Assembly: GCA_030829765.1 (NCBI GenBank)
Contig: JAUROO010000074.1
Span: forward strand, 1-21,292
DNA from: Miltoncostaeales bacterium
GTDB lineage: Bacteria > Actinomycetota > Thermoleophilia > Miltoncostaeales > Miltoncostaeaceae
DNA: 21,292 bases
Direction of reading: 5' to 3'
Below the pieces are notes generated by a model. The model searched no databases, was not told the origin of the DNA, and saw only the letters and a list, made by a program, of their open reading frames with translations. Both the position numbers and the translations under genes were made by a program. This document shows, piece by piece, positions 1 to 7,242 of this stretch (positions are counted from its first letter, which is position 1; each line of letters begins with the position of its first letter).

Positions 1-1
1 G

Positions 2-595
2 ACCGGGCGGCAGCCCAGCTACATGTTCATGCCCGACGACCCGCGGTTGCGGGCACATGCAATGGGCATCGCGGAGGAGCGGCGCCACTTCCTGAAGGCG
101 TCCGACGACGCCGACCCCCTGCAGGACACAGCGCTGGACGAGGTGCCCATGGGGAGGGAGGACGAGCAGCTGTCGCTGTTCTCCGCGGTGTCGGCGACAC
201 CGTCGGGCGAGGCCCAGGTACACAAGGTGGACGAGACACTGGGCCTGTTCGGGAGCCTCGAGGACGAGGAACCCGCAGAGGACGGGTTCGAACTGCAGCT
301 CGCAGAGGCCCCGCACCTGGACGGGGCGATATCCCGTGCAGCAGCCGATGGCGAGGCTGCGGGGATGAACCCGGTGGCGCGGCGGCGGGCACTGCGCGAC
401 GCCAACGCCGTGCTGGTGCGCGCCCTTGCCGGGGCCACGGGCATGACCCACGCACAGGTGAATGGTGAGCTGAACCGCCTGAGCGGGGTGGCCCGGGTGG
501 CGGAGGCCGACGTGCAGGCGCTGGAGCGCCGGCGGGGCGAGGGCGCCCGGTGGCTGGCACGAATCGGCTCGCGTTCCGGCACAAAGGGGCGCTGA
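2..595 (+). CDS. C-terminal fragment of a larger protein, possibly a superfamily II (DEAD/DEAH) helicase
   Basis: The reading frame is open from the left edge of the window to the TGA at 593-595, so this is most likely the 3' part of a gene starting outside. An internal ATG at 23 exists but has no convincing ribosome binding site. The visible part has an acidic linker in its middle, containing a short EQLSLF segment, and a basic helical C-terminus of about 60 residues with an LRDANAVLVRALAG stretch followed by HAQVNGELNR. From memory, similar tails (EQLSLF-like linker, then a helical domain that pairs a HxxVNxEL motif with a final QALERR helix) occur at the ends of actinobacterial SF2 helicases. 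No helicase motif itself lies in the window, so this assignment is tentative. The protein has no signal peptide or membrane segment in the visible part. Confidence 0.5.
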   Translation, partial: TGRQPSYMFMPDDPRLRAHAMGIAEERRHFLKASDDADPLQDTALDEVPMGREDEQLSLFSAVSATPSGEAQVHKVDETLGLFGSLEDEEPAEDGFELQLAEAPHLDGAISRAAADGEAAGMNPVARRRALRDANAVLVRALAGATGMTHAQVNGELNRLSGVARVAEADVQALERRRGEGARWLARIGSRSGTKGR

Positions 596-610
596 AGCAC
601 CGCGCGCGGT

Positions 611-629
611 GTGGCACGTTTTGTGCCAC
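611..629. promoter_or_regulatory. Perfect inverted repeat upstream of the antitoxin gene, likely operator
   Basis: GTGGCAC, then GTTTT, then GTGCCAC: a 7-bp perfect inverted repeat with a 5-bp spacer, ending 9 bp before the antitoxin ATG at 639. Ribbon-helix-helix antitoxins usually bind such palindromes to repress their own operon, so an operator role is inferred from position and symmetry. There is no Shine-Dalgarno sequence between the repeat and the ATG, so an RNA hairpin acting on translation is the main alternative. Confidence 0.55.
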
Positions 630-638
630 GATGACCAC

Positions 639-887
639 ATGCCCGAGAAGATCGTGAGGGCGCGGCTGGATGACGAGTCGCGCATGGCCCTGCGCCTGAT
701 GGTGCGCATGGGCATGACCGAATCGGAGGCCGTGCGCACCGCCCTGGTGGAGGCGGCCGCTGCACGGAGTACCGACGCGGCACTTCGCGCCGAGTGCGAG
801 CGGCTGATGCAGGACGAGGAGGCCGTGGCGCGCGAGATGGCCGAGTTCCGCGAATGGGAGGAGATCACGGCGCCATGGCCGGACTGA
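639..887 (+). CDS. Ribbon-helix-helix antitoxin of a type II toxin-antitoxin pair
   Basis: An 82-residue protein. Residues about 4-40 read as a ribbon-helix-helix fold: a short beta strand (KIVRARLDDE), a helix (SRMALRLMVRMG), and a second helix (TESEAVRTALVEAA). The rest is an acidic helical tail typical of the part that wraps the toxin. I chose ATG 639 over the in-frame GTG at 609 because the latter would place the operator palindrome inside the coding region and add residues unlike the family. The gene overlaps the following MazF-type toxin by 13 bp, the usual coupling for such pairs. The antitoxin is expected to neutralise the toxin and to repress the operon. The family identity is inferred from pattern and context; the exact antitoxin subfamily cannot be told. 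Confidence 0.75.
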   Translation: MPEKIVRARLDDESRMALRLMVRMGMTESEAVRTALVEAAAARSTDAALRAECERLMQDEEAVAREMAEFREWEEITAPWPD

Positions 888-1201
888 GGCGAGGGGACAT
901 CCACGCCGCGCGGTTCGGGCGGGCCACCGGCCGGGAGCAGGCGGGGGCCAGACCGGCGCTGGTGCTGCAGGCGGAAGGGATGGCGGGATGGTCAACGGTG
1001 ATCGTGGCCCCACTGTCCTCGTCCGCCCGGCACTCGATGTTCCGGCCGACGGTCGACCTGAAGGGCACCGAGACCCGGGTGCTGCTGGAGAGCATGCGGG
1101 CCCTCGACACGGGCCGGATCGGCAGGAAACTGGGCTCGCTCACTGCGGATGAGATGGTTGATCTCGACAGCGCCGTGCGGCTGGTGCTCGGACTCCGCTA
1201 G
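875..1201 (+). CDS. MazF/PemK-family toxin, endoribonuclease
   Basis: A 108-residue protein beginning at ATG 875 inside the end of the antitoxin gene; longer versions starting at 794 would add residues outside the fold. Family features are clear: RRGDI near the N-terminus, EQAGARPALVLQ (residues 21-32) matching the conserved EQxGxRPxxV segment with Arg26, the strand TVIVAPLSS (41-49) with serines where MazF has its active-site Thr/Ser, and a C-terminal RALDTGRIGRKLGSL segment followed by an LDSAVRLVLGL helix. MazF proteins cleave single-stranded RNA at short sequences and stop growth when the antitoxin is degraded. Its TAG stop shares the tetranucleotide CTAG with the stop of the convergent permease gene. 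Target specificity cannot be predicted here. Confidence 0.88.
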   Translation: MAGLRRGDIHAARFGRATGREQAGARPALVLQAEGMAGWSTVIVAPLSSSARHSMFRPTVDLKGTETRVLLESMRALDTGRIGRKLGSLTADEMVDLDSAVRLVLGLR

Positions 1202-1950
1202 GCCAGCAGGGTCCGCCCCAGCCGGCGGATGGGCACCATGAACAGCACGGCCGAGAAGGCCAGCAGCACCGCCACGTGGCCCAGCGTCACCCACCCCACA
1301 TCACCCATCACCAGCTCGCGGGTGGCGGCCACCAGGTGGCTGAGCGGCAGGCACCAGCCGATCACCTGCGCCCACCCGGGCAGTGCGGTGAAGGGGAAGA
1401 AGATTCCGCCGAACAGGAACATGGGCGTCATGACGCCCGTCCAGAAGATGTTGAAGTGCTCGATGTTCGACGTGAAGGCCGTGTACGCCATGCCGATCAC
1501 CGCGAAGGTGAGCGCGCCGATGAGGAACACCGGCGGGGTGAGCAGCGCCCACCAGCTGTCGATGAGCCCGAACGGCGCCATGACGATCATGAACACCACG
1601 CCGTAGATGGTGCCGCGGGTGGCACCCCACAGGTACTCGCCCACCACCACGTCGCCCACCGACAGCGGCGTGGTGACCGCGGCCTCGAACACGCGGCGCA
1701 CGTGGATGCGCACGAACGCGTTGTACGAGGTCTCGAGGATGGCGCCGAACATCACTGCGCTTGCCGCAATGCCCGGGGCGATGAACGCCACGTACGACAC
1801 GCCCTCGATCGAGGTGAGGTAGGCGCCCAGCCCCAGGCCCATGATGGCCAGATAGGCGATGGCCTCCACGAACCGCGGGCCGAGGGTGGTGAGGATGGTC
1901 TTGCGCCCGACCGTGGCGTTGCGCGACCAGAACCGCACGGCGCCGGCCAC
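1198..1950 (-). CDS. ABC-2 type transporter permease (NodJ-like)
   Basis: A polytopic membrane protein of about 250 residues with roughly six hydrophobic helices. The central segment has the AAVTTPLSVGDVVVGEYLWG pattern and the later helix the GGIFFPFTALPGW pattern seen in ABC-2/NodJ permeases. These pair with a separate ATP-binding subunit to export drugs, polysaccharides or lipo-oligosaccharides. No ATPase gene is present in this window, so its partner must be elsewhere. The start is uncertain: the frame stays open upstream to 2121 but overlaps the TPR gene there, so the GTG at 1950, 23 bp after the TPR stop, is preferred. It follows the TPR gene on the same strand and they may be cotranscribed. 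Substrate unknown. Confidence 0.85.
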   Translation of the reverse strand: MAGAVRFWSRNATVGRKTILTTLGPRFVEAIAYLAIMGLGLGAYLTSIEGVSYVAFIAPGIAASAVMFGAILETSYNAFVRIHVRRVFEAAVTTPLSVGDVVVGEYLWGATRGTIYGVVFMIVMAPFGLIDSWWALLTPPVFLIGALTFAVIGMAYTAFTSNIEHFNIFWTGVMTPMFLFGGIFFPFTALPGWAQVIGWCLPLSHLVAATRELVMGDVGWVTLGHVAVLLAFSAVLFMVPIRRLGRTLLA

Positions 1951-1973
1951 GGTGACCCGCTGCGTGGCGGGTG

Positions 1974-2321
1974 TCAGGCCAGGGCCTCCAGCGCCTGCTG
2001 GAAGTCGTCGGCCAGGCCGGTGTGGCCATTCGCCAACGCGGCGTCGATGCCGCTGAGGTAGGCGTCGGCGGCGGCATCTGCGTTGCCCGTGGCGGTCAGG
2101 CACTCGGCCAGGTGACCCCACGCCGCGCCCTCGTCGCTGGCCAGGGCGAGGTACGCGCGGTACTGGTCCACGGCCTCATCCCACCGCTCCGCGTGCCGCA
2201 GCGCCACGGCCAGGCCGTAGCGGGCGCGGGGCTCGTCGGGCTGCTCGGCCACCAGATCGCCGAAGTACGTGATGCGGTCGATGCCCACGACCGGGATCGT
2301 ACCGGCGGGGAATGGGGGCAC
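1974..2321 (-). CDS. Small tetratricopeptide-repeat protein
   Basis: A 115-residue soluble protein made almost entirely of TPR-like helices. ARYGLAVALRHAERWDEAVDQYRAYL (about residues 33-58, split here only for description) is one repeat, and the stretch around GAAWGHLAECLTATGNADAAADAY is a second with the usual W/L, G/A, A spacing. Such proteins act as protein-protein adaptors; no partner is evident. The GTG at 2321 is favoured by an AGAGGGGG Shine-Dalgarno-like sequence just upstream; an alternative GTG lies 33 bp further in (2288). It sits head-to-head with the nuo operon across a 197-bp gap and upstream of the ABC permease on the same strand. Confidence 0.75.
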   Translation of the reverse strand: MPPFPAGTIPVVGIDRITYFGDLVAEQPDEPRARYGLAVALRHAERWDEAVDQYRAYLALASDEGAAWGHLAECLTATGNADAAADAYLSGIDAALANGHTGLADDFQQALEALA

Positions 2322-2518
2322 AGCCCCCTCTGCGGAGGCTTGTGCGGTTTCGTCACGAGAATGTCACAAAAGGCACTTGGGGAACCCCTGAGATCCCGCT
2401 TGCCATGAGGCAATCCGCACGATGGTGCGCTTGTGCGGCGCCGTTGTTAGGGTGATGCGGGTTCGCGGGGTGGTACACCGTGATCCGCACTGCGGCAACA
2501 CTGGAGAGGCCGGTCCGC
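2322..2518. promoter_or_regulatory. Intergenic regulatory region between TPR gene and nuoA
   Basis: A 197-bp non-coding gap between divergent genes, so it should hold promoters in both directions. Visible elements are a direct repeat GTCAC at 2352-2356 and 2363-2367 (11-bp period, one helical turn), GGGGAACCCC at 2379-2388, the inverted repeat TTGCC-ATGA-GGCAA at 2400-2413, and a TAGGGT hexamer at 2448-2453. None of these can be tied to a known regulator from sequence alone. Confidence 0.5.
2448..2453 (+). promoter_or_regulatory. Candidate -10 element of the nuo operon promoter
   Basis: TAGGGT fits the actinobacterial TANNNT -10 pattern and sits in GTTAGGGTGA, nearly identical to the GTTAGCGTGA just before the otsB-like gene. 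It lies 65 bp before the nuoA ATG. No good -35 hexamer is found 16-18 bp upstream, which is common in high-GC actinobacteria. Inference only. Confidence 0.35.
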
Positions 2519-2875
2519 ATGGACCTGTACACCTGGCTTCCACTGCTGATCTACATCGTGCTGGGCGCGGGCATCGCCGGCGCGCTGTTCACGTTGTCGA
2601 TGGTCGGCCGCAGGCGCCCGAACGCCACGAAGAAACTGCCCTTCGAGAGCGGCATCCTCACCGTGCAGCCCGCCCGGCAGAGGTTCTCAATCGACTTCTA
2701 CCTGACCGCCATGCTCTTCATCATCTTCGATATCGAGCTGGCGTTCCTGTACCCGCTGGCCGTGGTGCTGCGTGATGTCGGCGGAGTGGCCGTGGTGGAG
2801 CTGGTGGTGTTCATGGCCGTGCTGACCGGCGCGCTCGCGTACGTCTGGCGGAAGAAGGCGCTCGAATGGCGCTGA
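2519..2875 (+). CDS. nuoA: NADH-quinone oxidoreductase subunit A
   Basis: A 118-residue membrane protein with three hydrophobic helices, the normal size for NuoA. The loop after helix 1 contains the conserved LPFESGI segment, and helix 2 contains FYLTAMLFIIFDIELAFLYP, in which the acidic residues of FDIE(L) are a family signature. NuoA sits beside NuoH and NuoJ at the base of the membrane arm, and its loop borders the quinone site. ATG 2519 was chosen because GGAGAGG lies at 2503-2509 at good spacing; the upstream in-frame GTG at 2480 would add 13 polar residues. It is the first gene of the operon, and its stop lies inside nuoB (10-bp overlap). Confidence 0.96.
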   Translation: MDLYTWLPLLIYIVLGAGIAGALFTLSMVGRRRPNATKKLPFESGILTVQPARQRFSIDFYLTAMLFIIFDIELAFLYPLAVVLRDVGGVAVVELVVFMAVLTGALAYVWRKKALEWR

Positions 2876-3615
2876 TCCCGCCTCCCGGCGCACCCATCCG
2901 CCGCACGCCGCGCAATGACGAGCGCGTGGACTGGGACCTGCGCGACCCACTGGCCGCCGAGGTGAGCAAGGGCCTGCTCACCACCACGGTGGAGAAGGCG
3001 ATCGCGTGGACGCAGACCTCGGCCATCTGGCCGGCCACCTTCGGCCTGGCCTGCTGCTCGATCGAGATGATGCACACGCTGAGCCCGCGCCTGGACATGG
3101 GCCGGTTCGGGGCCGAGTTCTTCCGCGGCACCCCGCGCCAGAGCGACCTGATGATCGTGGCCGGGCGCCTCACCCAGAAGATGGCCCCGGTCGTGCGCCA
3201 TATCTACGACCAGATGCTCGAGCCCAAGTGGGTCATCAGCATGGGGGCCTGCGCGAGCACCGGCGGGGTGTTCAACAATTACGCCGTGGTGCAGGGCGTG
3301 GACAAGATCCTTCCGGTGGACGTGTACGTGCCCGGCTGCCCGCCGCGCCCCGAGGGGCTGATGGAGGGCATCGACGTGCTGCGACGCAAGATCGGCGTGA
3401 ACGGCCAGGTGCCCTCGTCGGAGCTGATCGCCGGGCGCCGGGCCGAGCGCCTGGCCTGGGAGCGCGAGCACGCCGACGAACTCGCCGCCCTGCGCGAGGT
3501 GACAGCCGGGCACGACGTGCAGCAACCGGGCGAGCCGCCGGTGGTGGAACCCGTGGTGGCCGACGCCGAGGCCGGCGCACAGGCACGCGCCGAGGGCCGC
3601 GGTGACGCCGGGTGA
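2866..3615 (+). CDS. nuoB: NADH-quinone oxidoreductase subunit B, with C-terminal extension
   Basis: NuoB holds the terminal iron-sulfur cluster N2 that passes electrons to quinone. The cluster ligands are all present: tandem Cys63-Cys64 in GLACCSIEMM, Cys129 in MGACAS and Cys158 in PGCPPRPEG. The conserved core ends near residue 180. The remaining 70 or so residues form a hydrophilic, Glu/Ala-rich, proline-containing tail (GEPPVVEPVV region) absent from short NuoB proteins, so the protein is long (249 residues). The ATG at 2866 overlaps the end of nuoA, and the gene ends with a GTGA overlap into nuoC. Confidence 0.97.
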   Translation: MALIPPPGAPIRRTPRNDERVDWDLRDPLAAEVSKGLLTTTVEKAIAWTQTSAIWPATFGLACCSIEMMHTLSPRLDMGRFGAEFFRGTPRQSDLMIVAGRLTQKMAPVVRHIYDQMLEPKWVISMGACASTGGVFNNYAVVQGVDKILPVDVYVPGCPPRPEGLMEGIDVLRRKIGVNGQVPSSELIAGRRAERLAWEREHADELAALREVTAGHDVQQPGEPPVVEPVVADAEAGAQARAEGRGDAG

Positions 3616-4085
3616 GCGACGTATCGGCACAGATCGAGGCGGTCACGCCCGGCGCCGTGGTGGCGGAGTTCACGCATGTGGGCGAGCTGACCGTGGAGGT
3701 GCGCAAGGAGCGGATCGTGGAGGCCTGCCGCGCGCTGCGTGACGGACCCGGCCAGTTCGCGCTGCTGAGCGACGTGACCTGCGCGGACTTCCCCGACGAG
3801 CCCGGGCGCTTCCGCATGGCCTATCACCTGGCCAGCATCCAGACGGGCAGCCGCGTGCGACTGCGGGCATGGGCAGGCGCGCTTGAGCCCGAGATCGAAT
3901 CGGTCACCTCGGTATGGCCGGGCGCCAACTGGATGGAGCGCGAGGTGTACGACCAGTTCGGCGTGCGCTTCGCCGGTCACCCGGATCTGTGCCGCATCCT
4001 CAACCCGCTCGACTGGTCGGGCCACCCGCTCCGCCGCGACTACCCGATCGGCGGCGAAGAGGTCCAGTTCACGGACGCCGTGTGA
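3612..4085 (+). CDS. nuoC: NADH-quinone oxidoreductase subunit C
   Basis: A 157-residue soluble subunit of the peripheral arm that binds NuoD and NuoB. The diagnostic signature is WMEREVYDQFGVRF (107-120), followed by GHPDLCRIL and then HPLRRDYP near the C-terminus. It is separate from nuoD, unlike the fused nuoCD of E. coli. Translation starts at GTG 3612, whose bases overlap the nuoB TGA (GTGA), a pattern repeated across this operon and consistent with translational coupling. It carries no cofactor. Confidence 0.96.
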   Translation: MSDVSAQIEAVTPGAVVAEFTHVGELTVEVRKERIVEACRALRDGPGQFALLSDVTCADFPDEPGRFRMAYHLASIQTGSRVRLRAWAGALEPEIESVTSVWPGANWMEREVYDQFGVRFAGHPDLCRILNPLDWSGHPLRRDYPIGGEEVQFTDAV

Positions 4086-4087
4086 CC

Positions 4088-5445
<1,358 letters not shown>

Positions 5446-5449
<4 letters not shown>

Positions 5450-5943
5450 CCGCGCACGAGATCGAGGAGTACCTGTCTCCCATGCGCCACGAGTTCGCCG
5501 ACCCGCGCTCGCTCATCCTGCCCGCGCTCAAGTTCGCCCAGGGCGACAGCGGCTGGCTGCCGGCGGAGGACATGGCCGCCGTGGCCGAGGCCACCGGCTT
5601 CTCGCAGGCCTACGTGGAGAGCGTGGCCACCTTCTATGACCGCCTCTACGTGGAGCCCGTCGGTCGCAGGGTCATCAACGTGTGCGTGACGCTGTCGTGC
5701 ATGCTGCGCGGGTCGGATGAGATCTTCGACCACCTGGCCGACTACCTGGGCCTGGACGGCGAGGGCACCACGGAGGACGGCATGTTCACGCTGGCCAAGG
5801 TGCAGTGCATCGGTGCGTGCGACCGCGCTCCGTGCCTGCAGATCGACTCGGGCGAGCAGATCGGCCCGCTGGAGCCGGCCGATGCCACGTGCCTGGTGGA
5901 TGACCTGCGCGAGCAGCCCGCGCCCGCGAGGTACGAGCGCTAG
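5446..5943 (+). CDS. nuoE: NADH-quinone oxidoreductase subunit E
   Basis: A 165-residue thioredoxin-like [2Fe-2S] protein of the NADH-oxidising module carrying cluster N1a. The four ligands have the classic spacing: Cys80-x4-Cys85 in NVCVTLSC and Cys121-x3-Cys125 in VQCIGACDRAP. The helical N-terminal part (LPAEDMAAVAE, then VESVATFYDRL) matches the family. GTG 5446 overlaps the nuoD stop by 4 bp. The TAG stop abuts the nuoF ATG with no gap. Confidence 0.96.
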
Positions 5944-7242
5944 ATGCCCCAGATGAACTCCGTGTACCGGCACCGGGAGTTCGGTGCCTCTCTCACCACG
6001 CTCGCCGACTACGAGCGGGCCGGTGGGTACCTGGGCCTGAAGGACGCGCTTGCCCTTACGCCCGACGACGCCCTGTATGCGTTCCACCGCTCGGGCCTGC
6101 GCGGCCGTGGCGGGGCCGGATTCCCCATGGGGCGCAAGGCGTCGTTCCTGCCGAAGGACACCGGCCGGCCCACCTACATCGTGTGCAACGCGGACGAGAG
6201 CGAGCCCGGCACCTTCAAGGACCGGGAGATCATCGAGCGGAACCCCTTCCAACTGATCGAGGGACTCACCATCGCCGCGCATGCGGTGGGGTGCGAGCGC
6301 GCGTACATCTACATCCGCGGCGAGTACGAGGCGCAGGCCAAGGTGCTTGACGCGGCGCTCGCGGAGGCCCGGGACGCCGGACGCCTGGGGCCCGACGCCC
6401 TGGGCGAGGGGCGCCCGTTCGACATCACGCTGTACCGCGGTGCCGGCGCCTACATCTGCGGCGAGGAGACGGCGCTGCTCGAGAGCCTGGAGGGCAAGCG
6501 CGGCCAGCCACGCCTGAAGCCGCCGTTCCCGGCGGTCGCCGGCCTGTACGGATGCCCCACGCTCATCAACAACGTCGAGACGCTGGCGGCGCTTCCGCCC
6601 ATCATGCACCGGGGGCCCGACTGGTACGGGTCGATGGGCCCCGAGAAGAGCCCGGGCACCAAGATCTTCTCGGTGTCCGGCCACGTGCTGCGCCCCGGCA
6701 ACTACGAGGTGGTGCTGGGCGAGACCACGCTGCGCGAGCTGATCTTCACGATGGCGGGCGGCGTGCGGCCGGGACGGCACGTGAAGGCCGTGTGGCCGGG
6801 CGGGTCGTCGGTGCCGGTGATCGGCGAGGGATCGCTGGATGTGCCGCTGGACTATGAGTCGCTGAATGGCGTGGGCACGTTCCTCGGCAGCGGCGGGTGC
6901 ATCGTGATGGACGACTCCGAGTGCATCGTGCGTGCGTGCCACCGCCTCGCCCAGTTCTACCGGCATGAGTCGTGCGGCAAGTGCACCCCGTGCCGCGAGG
7001 GCACTGGCTGGCTGGCCCGGATCCTCGGCCGCATGGTGGCCGGTGAGGGACGCGGCGCAGAGGACATCCGCATGCTCGAGAGCCTGTTCGGGCGCATCTC
7101 GGGCCGCACGCTGTGCGCCCTCGCGGACGGCGCCGTGATGCCCGTGAAGAGCGCACTCGAGCTGTTCCCCGAGGAGTTCGCGCACGTCGCCGAGCACGGC
7201 TCGCCGGCGCCTGCGCCGATGATGGGGGAGCCCGTTGGCTGA
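5944..7242 (+). CDS. nuoF: NADH-quinone oxidoreductase subunit F, NADH and FMN binding
   Basis: The catalytic subunit that oxidises NADH through FMN and passes electrons to cluster N3. Present are the glycine-rich GLRGRGGAGFPMGRK (51-65) NADH/FMN loop, NADESEPGTFKDRE (82-95), GAGAYICGEETALL (167-179) with EGKRGQPR following, and the N3 [4Fe-4S] ligands Cys344, Cys347 and Cys350 in ESCGKCTPCREG plus Cys391 in RTLCALAD. Its length of 432 residues is normal. The start at ATG 5944 directly follows the nuoE stop; a second ATG three codons later is possible. The TTG start of nuoG lies inside its last codons. Confidence 0.97.
   Translation: MPQMNSVYRHREFGASLTTLADYERAGGYLGLKDALALTPDDALYAFHRSGLRGRGGAGFPMGRKASFLPKDTGRPTYIVCNADESEPGTFKDREIIERNPFQLIEGLTIAAHAVGCERAYIYIRGEYEAQAKVLDAALAEARDAGRLGPDALGEGRPFDITLYRGAGAYICGEETALLESLEGKRGQPRLKPPFPAVAGLYGCPTLINNVETLAALPPIMHRGPDWYGSMGPEKSPGTKIFSVSGHVLRPGNYEVVLGETTLRELIFTMAGGVRPGRHVKAVWPGGSSVPVIGEGSLDVPLDYESLNGVGTFLGSGGCIVMDDSECIVRACHRLAQFYRHESCGKCTPCREGTGWLARILGRMVAGEGRGAEDIRMLESLFGRISGRTLCALADGAVMPVKSALELFPEEFAHVAEHGSPAPAPMMGEPVG

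Noticed and set aside
1276..2061. Plus-strand open frame opposite the ABC permease
   Set aside because: The minus-strand frame encodes clear transmembrane helices with ABC-2 signatures; the plus-strand translation is His/Glu/Arg-rich and featureless.
4082..4087. Possible nuoCD fusion or frameshift between nuoC and nuoD
   Set aside because: NuoC ends with a normal stop after its full family length, and nuoD starts at or just after it with its own extension. Separate genes are common outside the enterobacteria.
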